Positions 45,334 through 55,100 are shown, numbered from the stretch's first letter. The stretch is DNA of 64,000 bases from Bacteroidaceae bacterium (GCA_017547205.1 JAFYQH010000021.1:41242-105241); one strand, 5' to 3'. Notes: generated from the letters alone by a model not told the origin. Made by a program: numbers and translations.

Positions 45334-46587
45334 TCAGTTCCTTTCAAGATTATACTTTACCACATGCACACCCACAAGCCTGTCATACCTTTCGCCAAAG
45401 GCACGGTGATAGACATATATCATGTACTCATTCTCGGTGTTGTACCAATTTCCCTCAGAGAATGCGAGTCCTGGTGTTGACGAGCCGTCAGGCAACCATA
45501 CGTACATGTAGTTGTATATACCCAACTTCAACAGTCTGGATGTGAAGTAGTACCCACCTTCATGGTCATACTCCAACCTGTCAGGAGCCGCGAAACGGTC
45601 ACCACACAAATCCCCCATAAGATAGTACCCGCCGCCATCACGGTAAGGAGCATCAAGTGCAAAGTGTACATATACATAATCGGCCTCAATGGGCGAGCCG
45701 TAGCCTTCGAGCGTATTCACATAGAACAGGCCATTCTCATCGCGGTAATTCGAATGGGAACGGCGAACCTTGTCCACATGAAGTATCGCATGGTAGTCGG
45801 GGGCCTGATACACAACCTCCTCGACATTGAAGCCAGGCGAATTAGGATCAGTAAGCTCAAAACGACGAAACTCGTTGCCTGCATCAAAAATCAACCTCTC
45901 ATTATGCACATATTCCAGCTTATAAGCAGTCTGGTAAGTAGGCTTCAACCCGGATACCATGCTATAGCGGCGGCGGTTCTGGTAAACGACCGGTTTGAGT
46001 TCGCTGGCCGGGGAAGGAACCTGATAACGGGAATATTCCACAACGAACGAGAGCTGCTGTTCCCCGTCATTCAACGAGCGGTCAGTATCACCGCTGACAG
46101 TAGCACCGATACCAACCCTAGTCTCCACCACCGAAAAGTCATAATGCAGTACAGGAACCTCGTCAGATAGTTCATCGTCGAAGATCTCGACCCTGTAGTT
46201 GCCCGACAGCTTCAGGGATATATTTTCATTGGGGATATCAAAACTGTAGTGAGTATACAGTTGGGTAGTGTTTATGGAATTCTCCCATTCCTCAACAGGC
46301 ACGTTATTGAAACCGTCTAGATAATCAATCTCTATAAGGTCCGAAAGTGTCCAATCTGCATTGCGGTGCGTTACCCTGAAAGTATAACGCTTGTAGGTAT
46401 GGGACATTTCATCAAAAGAGAAATGTATCACGTCGTCACTTCCTAGCTGTATTACAGGCGGGTCGCTCCAGACCTCATTCAGGACCATCCGGGGAGAACG
46501 AACCGACGAGGAGAATGATGTCGCAAACTGGGCGTATGAAGACAACGGAAGGGATAGGAAGAGTATTATATATAAGGTACGTAGCAT
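45334..46587 (-). CDS. type IX secretion system plug protein (DUF5103 family)
   Basis: This 417-residue protein has a signal peptide (MLRTLYIILFLSLPLSSYA). It matches the family formerly called DUF5103, now described as the Plug protein that closes the periplasmic side of the SprA translocon. The recognisable start of the mature protein is SSSVRSPRMVLNEVWSDPPV, followed by HFSFDEMSHTYKRYTFRVTH (first beta domain) and the LNDGEQQLSFVVEYSRYQV region. Near the C-terminus are YYLMGDLCGDRF and NTENEYMIYVYHRAFGERYD. Together with porQ at 1331-2308 it shows the organism has a working T9SS, whose genes are scattered. Confidence 0.88.
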   Translation of the reverse strand: MLRTLYIILFLSLPLSSYAQFATSFSSSVRSPRMVLNEVWSDPPVIQLGSDDVIHFSFDEMSHTYKRYTFRVTHRNADWTLSDLIEIDYLDGFNNVPVEEWENSINTTQLYTHYSFDIPNENISLKLSGNYRVEIFDDELSDEVPVLHYDFSVVETRVGIGATVSGDTDRSLNDGEQQLSFVVEYSRYQVPSPASELKPVVYQNRRRYSMVSGLKPTYQTAYKLEYVHNERLIFDAGNEFRRFELTDPNSPGFNVEEVVYQAPDYHAILHVDKVRRSHSNYRDENGLFYVNTLEGYGSPIEADYVYVHFALDAPYRDGGGYYLMGDLCGDRFAAPDRLEYDHEGGYYFTSRLLKLGIYNYMYVWLPDGSSTPGLAFSEGNWYNTENEYMIYVYHRAFGERYDRLVGVHVVKYNLERN

Positions 46588-46608
46588 CTCTTGAACATTA
46601 ATTCAAGG

Positions 46609-46616
46609 CGAAGATA
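46609..46616 (-). promoter_or_regulatory. -7 box for the T9SS plug gene
   Basis: On the minus strand this reads TATCTTCG, 21 bases upstream of the ATG at 46587. Confidence 0.5.
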
Positions 46617-46675
46617 AGCATTAAAAGAGAATCTTGTAGTATATTTACAAAAAATTAAAGGCAAATACACCTGTA

Positions 46676-47527
46676 ATGAGACGTACAATTCTTACAACAG
46701 CATTAATAATGACCCTGGTCACCACAATCGACGCACAGGACGTAATATACGAAAAGGAAGACAGCATCTTCATAGAAAATGTAGTAGAGGATTTGAAAAG
46801 TGAAGAGTTTTCCGACAAAGGCAAGTTGCTTTTGGCCATTGCCGACAAGTTCATAGGGCAGGAATATATTGCGGGTACCTTGGAAAACGGTCCAGACGAG
46901 CCGCTGTACATAAGCTGCAGCAAACTAGACTGCACTACATTAATAGAGCTGGTACTGGCCATAGGAATAACCATTGACAAGAACAACAGTTCTTTCAATG
47001 ATGTATGCAACGAGCTTGAAATGCTAAGATACAGGAACGGCAAACGTAGAGGATACACAAGCCGCCTGCATTATATAAGCTGGTGGATAGCAGACAGCGC
47101 GAAACAGGGTCTGATTGACGAAGTCACAGCATGCAATCTGAGCAACAGCAGCAACCTGCACCTCACATTTATGAGCAGACACCCGCAAAGCTATCCAATG
47201 CTTAAGGAGAACCCCGGAATCATTAAAGAGATAGAAACACTTGAAGAACCTTTCTGCGGACGCCCCATTGACTACATACCAAAGAGAATGCTCGACCGCA
47301 GCAAGAAAGAACTGCCGATAGAGGATGGCGACATCCTGGCCTTGACGACCGAAATTGAAGGACTTGACGTGACACACGTTGGCTTTGCATTCTGGAAGGA
47401 AGGACATCTGCATCTGCTTCATGCGTCAAGTGGGAAAAAGGAAGTGATAAAAGACAATGAAACCCTTTACAATTATCAGGCAAAGCGCAAATCACAGACA
47501 GGAATAAGAGTATTCAGGATGAGATAG
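46676..47527 (+). CDS. DUF1460 (NlpC/P60-like amidase) exported protein
   Basis: This 283-residue protein has a signal peptide (MRRTILTTALIMTLVTTIDA). It belongs to the DUF1460 family, whose structures show a papain/NlpC-P60-like cysteine amidase fold acting on cell-wall-type substrates. The probable catalytic cysteine is Cys86 in SKLDCTTLIELVLA, with a histidine in DVTHVGFAFW as the base. LLLAIADKFIGQEYIAGTLE is the family N-terminal motif. The expected role is periplasmic peptidoglycan peptide cleavage or salvage. It is separated from proS by 63 bases containing the proS promoter. Confidence 0.85.
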   Translation: MRRTILTTALIMTLVTTIDAQDVIYEKEDSIFIENVVEDLKSEEFSDKGKLLLAIADKFIGQEYIAGTLENGPDEPLYISCSKLDCTTLIELVLAIGITIDKNNSSFNDVCNELEMLRYRNGKRRGYTSRLHYISWWIADSAKQGLIDEVTACNLSNSSNLHLTFMSRHPQSYPMLKENPGIIKEIETLEEPFCGRPIDYIPKRMLDRSKKELPIEDGDILALTTEIEGLDVTHVGFAFWKEGHLHLLHASSGKKEVIKDNETLYNYQAKRKSQTGIRVFRMR

Positions 47528-47549
47528 GCGAATATCGGAATATTTTTTG

Positions 47550-47557
47550 TATTTTTG
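47550..47557 (+). promoter_or_regulatory. -7 box for proS
   Basis: TATTTTTG matches TAnnTTTG, 33 bases upstream of the proS ATG. An in-frame TTG at 47555 lies inside the box and cannot be the start. Confidence 0.6.
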
Positions 47558-47590
47558 CAGGAGGAACAAAGGATTATAACAAAGACAAAT

Positions 47591-49069
47591 ATGGCAGAAT
47601 TAAAAGATTTGACCAAACGTAGCGAAAGCTATTCACAGTGGTACAATGACCTTGTACTGAAAGCCGACCTGGCCGAACAGTCACCTGTAAGAGGATGTAT
47701 GGTAATAAAGCCATACGGTTATGCAATTTGGGAGAAGATGCAGAGGGTGCTTGATGACATGTTCAAGGAAACAGGACATGTCAACGCATACTTTCCGTTG
47801 CTCATACCGAAATCATTCCTTAGCCGCGAGGCCGAGCATGTCGAGGGCTTCGCAAAGGAGTGTGCAGTCGTAACTCATTATCGTCTCAAGAATGCCGAGG
47901 ACGGCAGTGGAGTGGTTGTCGACCCGGCTGCCAAGCTCGAAGAGGAGATGATCATACGCCCCACATCGGAGACTATCATATGGAGTTCATACAAGAACTG
48001 GATACAGTCGTACCGCGACCTTCCCATAAAGATAAACCAGTGGGCCAATGTAATGCGCTGGGAGATGCGCACCCGCCTGTTCCTGCGTACAGCCGAATTC
48101 CTGTGGCAGGAGGGACATACAGCACACGCAACACGCGAAGAGGCCGAAGAAGAGGCACGTACAATGCTCCATGTGTACAACGATTTTGCCAACAAGTACA
48201 TGGCGCTGCCGGTTGTGATGGGTGTAAAGAGTGCCAATGAGCGCTTTGCCGGCGCACTCGACACATACACCATTGAGGGTATGATGCAGGACGGAAAAGC
48301 ACTGCAGTGCGGAACATCACACTTCCTTGGACAAAACTTCGCAAAAGCGTTCAATGTACAGTTCGTTGACAAGAGCAACAATCTCGAATACGTATGGGCA
48401 ACATCATGGGGAGTTTCGACACGACTCATGGGAGCACTCATAATGACACACTCCGATGACAATGGCCTCGTACTTCCGCCGGCACTTGCTCCGATACAAG
48501 TTGTCATAGTACCTATCTACAAGAATGACGAGCAGCTGAGCACCATAAGGGGCAAAGTTGATCCTATGATAGCAGAGCTCAAGAAACTTGGCATCACCGT
48601 AAAGTTTGATGACGCCGATAACCGCCGTCCTGGATTCAAATTCGCAGAATATGAGCTTAAAGGTATCCCCGTACGCCTTGTACTTGGAGCACGCGACATT
48701 GAGAACGGAACGATTGAAGTCATGCGCCGAGACACTCTTGAGAAGGAGACACGCCAGATTGACGGCATTGTCGAATACGTAAAGCAGCTACTTGACGACA
48801 TACAGAGCAACCTACACAGCAAGGCACTAGCAATGAGAGAGGCATGCACACGCAGTGTGGACACTTACGAGGAGTTCAAGACAGAAATAGAGAAAGGCGG
48901 CTTTATCCTTGCGCACTGGGACGGAACACCAGAAACAGAAGAGCAGATAAAGAACGACACAAAGGCAACAATCCGCTGCATTCCACTCGGTTGGGACGAG
49001 ACACCGGGTACCTGCATGGTAACAGGAAAGCCTTCGGCACGCCGCGTATTGTTCGCAAGAGCTTATTGA
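47591..49069 (+). CDS. proS: prolyl-tRNA synthetase (short, archaeal/eukaryote-like form)
   Basis: This 492-residue class II aminoacyl-tRNA synthetase lacks the large editing insertion of the E. coli enzyme, as expected for the short ProS type. Features are motif 1 near [36 protein letters not shown] and [20 protein letters not shown] of motif 2, and the [14 protein letters not shown] active-site segment. An anticodon-binding domain and the C-terminal zinc-domain-like end ([17 protein letters not shown] and on) follow. ATG at 47591 is preferred on promoter grounds. It ends at a strong bidirectional hairpin. Confidence 0.95.
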   Translation: MAELKDLTKRSESYSQWYNDLVLKADLAEQSPVRGCMVIKPYGYAIWEKMQRVLDDMFKETGHVNAYFPLLIPKSFLSREAEHVEGFAKECAVVTHYRLKNAEDGSGVVVDPAAKLEEEMIIRPTSETIIWSSYKNWIQSYRDLPIKINQWANVMRWEMRTRLFLRTAEFLWQEGHTAHATREEAEEEARTMLHVYNDFANKYMALPVVMGVKSANERFAGALDTYTIEGMMQDGKALQCGTSHFLGQNFAKAFNVQFVDKSNNLEYVWATSWGVSTRLMGALIMTHSDDNGLVLPPALAPIQVVIVPIYKNDEQLSTIRGKVDPMIAELKKLGITVKFDDADNRRPGFKFAEYELKGIPVRLVLGARDIENGTIEVMRRDTLEKETRQIDGIVEYVKQLLDDIQSNLHSKALAMREACTRSVDTYEEFKTEIEKGGFILAHWDGTPETEEQIKNDTKATIRCIPLGWDETPGTCMVTGKPSARRVLFARAY

Positions 49070-49086
49070 TTGGAAAACACTGTCGT

Positions 49087-49136
49087 ATATAACAAACAAG
49101 GAGTTGTAGTTATCTACAGCTCCTTGTTTGTTATAT
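49087..49136. terminator. 23-bp-stem bidirectional terminator, proS/lpxL
   Basis: Arms 49087-49109 and 49114-49136 pair over 23 bases with one wobble around TTAT, between convergent proS and the acyltransferase gene. Confidence 0.8.
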
Positions 49137-49150
49137 CTTGTTTATATCTG

Positions 49151-50104
49151 TCATTGATTTACAGCATGCTCTTCACTCATCTGTTTTAGAGTCTCAAGCC
49201 TTCGTCTCTCCCTCTCTTCGAATCCCTCACGCGTACGTTTCCAACGCTTATGAGTCCACAGCCACAATTCGGGACTCTCCATGATGTTAGCTTCGAGTCT
49301 CTTGTAATACAATTCAGTAGCTTCAAATTCCTTGAGCTTCGAAGCATCCTCTGCAAGACACTCTACACAAATCTCATAATATCCTCGTTTTATGCGGGTT
49401 GTATAAGTGTAATATATTGCCGAATGTGTGCGCTGGGCAATCTTTTCAGTTCCCACAAAGACCGGGGTATCCTGATTAAGGAACTTGACCCAGTGCTTTA
49501 TAGCCTCCCATTTAGGCAACTGGTCGGCTACAAAACCTACCAGAAACAGCTTGCCCTCTTTCTCGGCCTGCAGAATCCTGCGCAGAGTATTCTTCATCGG
49601 TATGGGCTCTGCACCGAATTGCCCGCGTACACGCTTCATAAGGGAATCAAAGTACTTGTTGCGCAGTACATGGTACACCTCACCTACAAAGACCTTATCC
49701 AAGTCAAAATAGAGCGATACTGAATTCATGTATTCCCAATTGAACACATGACCGATATAAACGACACATGAGTGACCATTCTCGAAAGATTTCTTAATCT
49801 TGTCCATTCCCACGAAATGCATGTGCTCGCGTGCCTTCTCCTCGCTCATGCCATGCAGTTTGATTATCTCCAGGAAAAAATCGCATAGACGGTAATAAAA
49901 CTTCGACTCAATGGATTTTATTTCCTTAAGACTCTTGTCAGGGAATGAATTGACAAGATTTTGACGTACTACCTTGCGACGATACCGCACTACATGGAAA
50001 ATAAAAAAATATAGCGTGTCGGATAACAGATACAACACACAGAAAGGCAACTTGTTGATTACAAACAGGAATACTAGCGAGATATAATACAGGAGTGCTT
50101 TCAT
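49151..50104 (-). CDS. lipid A biosynthesis acyltransferase (LpxL/HtrB family)
   Basis: This 317-residue inner-membrane-anchored enzyme adds a secondary acyl chain to the lipid A precursor. An N-terminal hydrophobic segment (about 4-37) precedes the catalytic HX4E motif GHVFNWE, with His119 and Glu124. Downstream are YHVLRNKYFDSLMKRVRGQF and WLWTHKRWKRTREGFEERER, the conserved WxxxHxRWK-like end. Single LpxL-type enzymes giving penta-acylated lipid A are usual in Bacteroidales. The gene lies 53 bases downstream of tRNA-Arg on the same strand and may be co-transcribed with it. Confidence 0.92.
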   Translation of the reverse strand: MKALLYYISLVFLFVINKLPFCVLYLLSDTLYFFIFHVVRYRRKVVRQNLVNSFPDKSLKEIKSIESKFYYRLCDFFLEIIKLHGMSEEKAREHMHFVGMDKIKKSFENGHSCVVYIGHVFNWEYMNSVSLYFDLDKVFVGEVYHVLRNKYFDSLMKRVRGQFGAEPIPMKNTLRRILQAEKEGKLFLVGFVADQLPKWEAIKHWVKFLNQDTPVFVGTEKIAQRTHSAIYYTYTTRIKRGYYEICVECLAEDASKLKEFEATELYYKRLEANIMESPELWLWTHKRWKRTREGFEERERRRLETLKQMSEEHAVNQ

Positions 50105-50156
50105 AGAAACCTCTGATTTGGTAGTTTCTGCAACGAAATTCTTACAACACGGAATG

Positions 50157-50230
50157 TGATCCCGGTGGGATTCAAACCCACGACCTTCAGAACCGGAATC
50201 TGACGCTCTATTCAGCTAAGCTACGGGACC
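50157..50230 (-). tRNA. tRNA-Arg (anticodon CCG)
   Basis: This 74-nt cloverleaf has acceptor GGTCCCG paired with CGGGATC and discriminator A. The anticodon stem-loop is TCAGA-TTCCGGT-TCTGA with anticodon CCG, which reads CGG arginine codons. The T-arm is GTGGG-TTTGAAT-CCCAC. The 3' CCA is not encoded, so it must be added by CCA-adding enzyme. It lies in a 363-base region without protein genes between lpxL and asnA. Confidence 0.95.
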
Positions 50231-50246
50231 TATCACTTTGCAACCG

Positions 50247-50254
50247 CGAAGATA
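50247..50254 (-). promoter_or_regulatory. -7 box for tRNA-Arg
   Basis: On the minus strand this reads TATCTTCG, 16 bases upstream of the tRNA 5' end, which puts the predicted start about 10 bases before the mature tRNA. Confidence 0.55.
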
Positions 50255-50363
50255 CAAATAATTTGCAAAGTAACTATTGTCAATATGCCAAAAAAACATT
50301 TGACAAAATTCAAATTTCATACAATTTATGCCCAATTAATTGAATAAAGTAAAGCAAAAACCT

Positions 50364-50371
50364 TATCTTTG
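50364..50371 (+). promoter_or_regulatory. -7 box for asnA-ung
   Basis: TATCTTTG, a perfect TAnnTTTG, has a TTG 21 bases upstream. It overlaps the in-frame start at 50369 and so supports the asnA ATG at 50468, with a leader of about 90 bases. Confidence 0.6.
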
Positions 50372-50467
50372 CCAAAATTCATCAAGCCACTAAAGCAATA
50401 TCGAATAATTTTAACACGATTCAAACACACTGGCGATACAATTTGTCAAACACACACCAACAGTAAT

Positions 50468-51505
50468 ATGAAACTATACACACTTCCTACAGAATACAAG
50501 CCTTTGCTCGACCTTAAACAGACCGAGCTAGCCATCAAACAAATAAAAGAGACATTCCAGCTAAATCTTTCATCGACACTGCGCCTGCGCCGCGTGACCG
50601 CACCGCTGTTCGTACTGAAAGGCACCGGACTGAACGACGACCTTAATGGATACGAGAATGCCGTCAGCTTTCCCATTCAGGACATGGACGGAGCTGTTGC
50701 AGAGGTCGTGCACTCACTAGCGAAATGGAAAAGAGTCACCCTTGCCGAGTACAACATAGCAAAGGGATATGGCATATACACCGACATGAACGCCATACGC
50801 GCACACGAAGAACTGGACAACCTGCACTCCCTATATGTCGACCAGTGGGACTGGGAACGTGTAATAACGGATGACGAACGAAGCGTAGCATACCTCAAGC
50901 AGGTTGTCAAGGAGATATATTCAGCAATACTACACACCGAGTTCACCCTAAGTGAGTGTTACCCACAACTGCCGCCGTCACTGCCGGAAAAAATAGAATT
51001 CATACACAGCGAGGAACTTCGTAAGCTATATCCGGGACTTACACCAAAGGAGAGAGAGGAAGCTATAACAAGAAAGCATGGTGCCGTATTCATAATAGGA
51101 ATAGGCAATGAATTGGGTGACGGTATTCCCCACGACAATCGTGCTCCCGACTACGACGATTACAGTACCCTGAACGAGGATGGGCATTACGGACTCAACG
51201 GAGACCTCATGATCTGGAGCGATGTGCTAGGCAAGGCCATGGAACTATCCTCGATGGGAATACGCGTGGACCGCAAGGCCTTGTTGCACCAGCTTGAAAA
51301 GTCGGGGAAGGAAGAACGCAAGCAACTCTACTTCCACCGCAGGATGCTCGAAGGTACACTACCACTCAGCATAGGCGGCGGTATCGGCCAATCACGCCTG
51401 TGTATGCTGCTCCTGAAGAAAGCACATATCGGTGAGATACAGTCAAGCATCTGGCCCGAAGAGATGCGCCGCGAATGTACAAGGATAAATATTCCCCTTA
51501 TATAA
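50468..51505 (+). CDS. asnA: aspartate--ammonia ligase
   Basis: This 345-residue ammonia-dependent asparagine synthetase has a fold related to class II aminoacyl-tRNA synthetases. It shows the AsnA pattern: ETFQLNLSSTLRLRRVTAPL, AVSFPIQDMDGAVAEVVHSL, KWKRVTLAEYNI, VDQWDWERVI, and the C-terminal SIGGGIGQSRLCMLLLKKAH with IWPEEM. The frame is open 33 codons upstream, but those overlap the promoter; the ATG at 50468 gives MKLYTLPTEYKPLLDLKQTE, the family start. ung follows after 7 bases. Confidence 0.95.
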   Translation: MKLYTLPTEYKPLLDLKQTELAIKQIKETFQLNLSSTLRLRRVTAPLFVLKGTGLNDDLNGYENAVSFPIQDMDGAVAEVVHSLAKWKRVTLAEYNIAKGYGIYTDMNAIRAHEELDNLHSLYVDQWDWERVITDDERSVAYLKQVVKEIYSAILHTEFTLSECYPQLPPSLPEKIEFIHSEELRKLYPGLTPKEREEAITRKHGAVFIIGIGNELGDGIPHDNRAPDYDDYSTLNEDGHYGLNGDLMIWSDVLGKAMELSSMGIRVDRKALLHQLEKSGKEERKQLYFHRRMLEGTLPLSIGGGIGQSRLCMLLLKKAHIGEIQSSIWPEEMRRECTRINIPLI

Positions 51506-51512
51506 CCCAGCC

Positions 51513-52178
51513 ATGGACGTAAGGATTGAGAATGGTTGGAAAGAAGTCCTCAAGGATGAATTCGAAAAGGAGTATTTCAGAAAATTGACATCATTCGTCA
51601 AGGCTGAATATTCCGGAAAAAGCCCCATATACCCCCCAGCGAAGCTGATATTCAATGCATTCGACCATTGCCCATTCAACAAAGTAAAGGTTGTCATCCT
51701 TGGACAAGACCCGTACCACGGTGCAGGACAAGCAAACGGGCTATGCTTCTCGGTAAACAAGGGCATTCCCATCCCACCATCACTGCTGAACATATTCAAG
51801 GAGATTGAACAGGATACCGGCACACCGGTACCGCAAGACGGCGACCTTACACGCTGGAGCGAGCAGGGCGTATTGTTGCTGAATGCAACACTCACTGTAC
51901 GTGCATCGCAGGCCGGTTCACACCAGAAACGCGGTTGGGAAGAATTCACGGACGCCGCCATACGCCAGCTCTCGACAATGCGTGAGAACATCGTATTCAT
52001 CCTATGGGGCAGCTACGCCCAGAAGAAAGGGGCATTCATTGACCGCAACAGACATCTCGTATTAACATCACCACACCCATCGCCACTGTCGGCATACCAG
52101 GGATTCTTCGGAAACCACCATTTCAGCAGAGCAAACGAATATCTTAAGGAGCATGGGCAAAAGCCCATCATATGGTAA
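51513..52178 (+). CDS. ung: uracil-DNA glycosylase
   Basis: This 221-residue family 1 UDG removes uracil from DNA as the first step of base excision repair. The water-activating motif GQDPYHG has Asp66 as the catalytic residue, followed by GAGQANGLCFSV and the uracil-specificity WGSYAQKKG strand. The DNA-intercalating loop is HPSPLSAYQGFFG with the catalytic His. Its stop codon is part of the terminator hairpin that follows. Co-transcription with asnA appears positional. Confidence 0.96.
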   Translation: MDVRIENGWKEVLKDEFEKEYFRKLTSFVKAEYSGKSPIYPPAKLIFNAFDHCPFNKVKVVILGQDPYHGAGQANGLCFSVNKGIPIPPSLLNIFKEIEQDTGTPVPQDGDLTRWSEQGVLLLNATLTVRASQAGSHQKRGWEEFTDAAIRQLSTMRENIVFILWGSYAQKKGAFIDRNRHLVLTSPHPSPLSAYQGFFGNHHFSRANEYLKEHGQKPIIW

Positions 52179-52214
52179 ACTAAAAACAGGCTTCAACGGC
52201 CTGTTTTTAGTTTA
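52176..52214. terminator. bidirectional terminator, ung/lptD
   Basis: Sixteen-base perfect arms (52176-52191 and 52199-52214) surround a 7-base loop. Each strand provides a T-run after the stem. The left arm starts with the ung stop codon. Confidence 0.85.
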
Positions 52215-52227
52215 TTTGTGAGCTATG

Positions 52228-54990
52228 TCAATCGTTATACCACTCGACATTGGAACTTGCGCTGCTGCGTTTCTCGAACTTGAGCGCGTCGGCCAGCATC
52301 TGCGATGTTGCGCGGAAACTGAAGTTGAATGACGTATACGGGCTCAACACTATTCCGCACGACATCTCGAAACAGTGAAGATCGCGCGAGATATTTAGCA
52401 TGGTAGTAGTCAGTTTCTTGAACTCGAAATTGTATCCCGATGTAAAGTTCATGTTCCAGTTGTCAGAGATTCCTATATTACCGGAAAAGTTCAGGTTCTG
52501 CGTGAATTTATAGGGATAGCGCATAGTCTTTACGTTTATCTCTGCAGCCGTATTCTCGGCCATCACTATACCGTATGACACCGTAAGGCTCCATGGCAGC
52601 TTGAATGGCATATAACCATCGTCATCAACATCGGCATCCTGGGTTTTCTTTGACTTTCCGGCGCGCAGCGACTCCTTCTTGTCAAGCTGTTCTTTGCCAG
52701 CTTCATCCTCTATCTCGCCATCCTCACCATTTTCGTCATCGCTGCCCAGCAACCAATCCTTAATTTTGCCATAGGTTTTGTTGTTGAACGTATATGATAT
52801 GTTCTGGCTCATGCCCTGGAAACGTCCGAAACGGCCATATGACCACTCAGTCCTCTCGCCGACCACAACCTGCCCGCGCTCATTGAACTCGTATGCATAC
52901 GTTGCCCATGTTGCATTTAGGCTGAAGGTATAATTCTTTGAGAGTTTCAGTCTCAAGCGCGTCGAAAGGTTACTCCAGGGCCTGGTCTTCGCAGCAAGAT
53001 TATATGAGATTGACGCGCCCAACTCGTCTATTATGCTGACCTTCTTCAAAGAGTCGTTCTTTGCACGCCACTTCATTTCGACATTATTGCTCACGCTAAA
53101 TGAGATGCTTCCGGTCTTGCCTTTCCCCGGAACGCCATAAAGGCTGTTCTGGTATGGAGAATACTCGACAGTACGCACCTCACCGTTCTTGTCGGTATAT
53201 ACATAAGAGTCGTAATAACCATAGCGGTCGCTTCCGAAATCCGGTGCATAAGTAAAGGAAACCGAAGGCTTGAAGACGTGGCGCACCGTATGTATGCGGC
53301 TCTTTTTAAGGAAACCAGCCGGCTGGTAGAAACCGTAAAGTGTAGTGTTTGCCGAAATTGAGAAGTTATAGTTATACACGCGGTTGAAGCCGTTTATGGT
53401 ATCTCGCACGACACTGCCCGAAGCCTCATCCCAATGCTGGTTCACCTTTTTGAGATACCAACGTTCAGTATAATTCAAGCTTGGAGTGACATTTATGACA
53501 TCAAACAGCTGAAATGTCGCGCTTATGGGAATATTGTGTTTGAAACCGTTCCTCCAATCCCTTACGAGGTTCGAATCGAACACCTTATCTTCCTTGGTGG
53601 AAATGCTGTTGCTCATCTGACCAGAATAAGAAAGGGAAATTTTCTCGTACCAGCGTTCGTCACCTGCACGTTTCTTTCTTTTGAACGGGTACTTCTTGCT
53701 CAATGAAACACTAAGGTTCGGCAGCGTGAGCGAGAGTGTAGAATCCTGAATGTTCTGCGCAATGTTCATGGTCGCCGATATCGACAATCCTATACTGGGG
53801 AAAGTATGCGAATAACTCACACTAGAGGTTCTCATGCTCTGCGAGTTCAGGATAGGGTTATAGAGGCTGTTGAGGTTGGAACGCTCATAACTGGCCGTGG
53901 CAAAATTCACACTTGCCGAGAAATTGCTGTTGGGACGCGCCTTGGGATCCTGACGGTGACTCCACTGCAGACGGAAGTTCTTGCCTACTGCATAATCGGG
54001 CAATCCCTTTTCGCCTTCCTTTGTTACAAGATAGCTGAAGTCAACGCTTCCTGAATAGCGGTAACGTCTTGCATATGTCGAAGCCGCACCAAGCCCCCAT
54101 GAACCTTTGGTGTATATCTCACCCGTAAGGCGAAGATCAAGTTTGTCGCTTATGGCAAAATAGTAGCCTCCGTCACGCAGATAGAAACCGCGTTCCATCT
54201 CGTCACCGTAAGTAGGCATTATAATACCCGAGGAATAACTGCTCGTGAACGGAAAATAGCCGAACGGCAACGCAACAGGCAGGGGCACATCCTCGATAAC
54301 CAGATACAACGGGCCCGAAACGACATCCTTCTTGGGACGCACCTTGGCACGTGTCAACTGTATGTAGAAATGAGGATGCTCGGCATCGCAGGTCGTATAT
54401 TTACCATCCTGGGAGTAGAAGACGTCAGTCGAGTCCTTCTTGGCTTTACCACCCATTATGAAACCATCACCCTGCTGTGTAAAGACATTACTTATAAAAC
54501 CCTTCTTTGTCTTGAAGTTATAACTCATCCTGTCCGATTCATAGGGAGTGCTGCCATCCTTGAAGATAGGCATTCCGACATCGGCTCCCAAAGAATCCTT
54601 ACGCCCCATGGCATGCACAACACTGCTATCCATGTTCATGGTTATGACATCTGCGGTAAGTTCAACATTGTCATATGTAACCTTACTGTTTCCGTACAGA
54701 TAGGCATTTCCAGTGCGTGACCACACCATAGAATCGGTACACTCGTAATATACAGGGGCATCCAGAGGCTCTTTCCGGCCCTTTTCCTCTACAGAATCAA
54801 CAATAACCGTAAAAGAATCAACCTCAAGTGAGTCGGTCATTATATGTGGAGGAGTAAACAAAGAGTCCAGAGCAAGAGAAAATCCATTCAGGCTTGCCGG
54901 ATATACTACATGCGCGTTGACAGGCATTGCAAGAGCAACGACCGTCAGCAGAACAGAAAGCAGGAATATTTTAAAGAATCCAATCCTCAT
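52228..54990 (-). CDS. lptD: LPS-assembly outer-membrane protein LptD
   Basis: This 920-residue beta-barrel inserts lipopolysaccharide into the outer leaflet with LptE (encoded at 25694-26227). A signal peptide (about 1-26) is followed by the N-terminal OstA-like jellyroll, recognisable as GNAYLYGNSKVTYDNVELTA and MSYNFKTKKGFISNVFTQQG. The long C-terminal barrel begins with VPLPVALPFGYFPF. An acidic, low-complexity extracellular-loop-like insertion (GSDDENGEDGEIEDEAGKEQ onward, residues about 745-785) interrupts the barrel. The usual disulfide-forming Cys pairs of proteobacterial LptD are not conserved. It is longer than E. coli LptD, as is typical for Bacteroidetes. Confidence 0.92.
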   Translation of the reverse strand: MRIGFFKIFLLSVLLTVVALAMPVNAHVVYPASLNGFSLALDSLFTPPHIMTDSLEVDSFTVIVDSVEEKGRKEPLDAPVYYECTDSMVWSRTGNAYLYGNSKVTYDNVELTADVITMNMDSSVVHAMGRKDSLGADVGMPIFKDGSTPYESDRMSYNFKTKKGFISNVFTQQGDGFIMGGKAKKDSTDVFYSQDGKYTTCDAEHPHFYIQLTRAKVRPKKDVVSGPLYLVIEDVPLPVALPFGYFPFTSSYSSGIIMPTYGDEMERGFYLRDGGYYFAISDKLDLRLTGEIYTKGSWGLGAASTYARRYRYSGSVDFSYLVTKEGEKGLPDYAVGKNFRLQWSHRQDPKARPNSNFSASVNFATASYERSNLNSLYNPILNSQSMRTSSVSYSHTFPSIGLSISATMNIAQNIQDSTLSLTLPNLSVSLSKKYPFKRKKRAGDERWYEKISLSYSGQMSNSISTKEDKVFDSNLVRDWRNGFKHNIPISATFQLFDVINVTPSLNYTERWYLKKVNQHWDEASGSVVRDTINGFNRVYNYNFSISANTTLYGFYQPAGFLKKSRIHTVRHVFKPSVSFTYAPDFGSDRYGYYDSYVYTDKNGEVRTVEYSPYQNSLYGVPGKGKTGSISFSVSNNVEMKWRAKNDSLKKVSIIDELGASISYNLAAKTRPWSNLSTRLRLKLSKNYTFSLNATWATYAYEFNERGQVVVGERTEWSYGRFGRFQGMSQNISYTFNNKTYGKIKDWLLGSDDENGEDGEIEDEAGKEQLDKKESLRAGKSKKTQDADVDDDGYMPFKLPWSLTVSYGIVMAENTAAEINVKTMRYPYKFTQNLNFSGNIGISDNWNMNFTSGYNFEFKKLTTTMLNISRDLHCFEMSCGIVLSPYTSFNFSFRATSQMLADALKFEKRSSASSNVEWYND

Positions 54991-55015
54991 TTGTCTATGC
55001 TAGAATAGCAAAGGA

Positions 55016-55023
55016 CAAAATTA
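55016..55023 (-). promoter_or_regulatory. -7 box for lptD
   Basis: On the minus strand this reads TAATTTTG, 25 bases upstream of the lptD ATG, so lptD can be expressed independently of the HD-domain gene upstream. Confidence 0.5.
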
Positions 55024-55100
55024 CTAAATAAAAAGGAGTATTCCCCCCTTTTTTAGAATAAAAATATAAAAAACTTTGAATACAGAGACATAATCGGACA

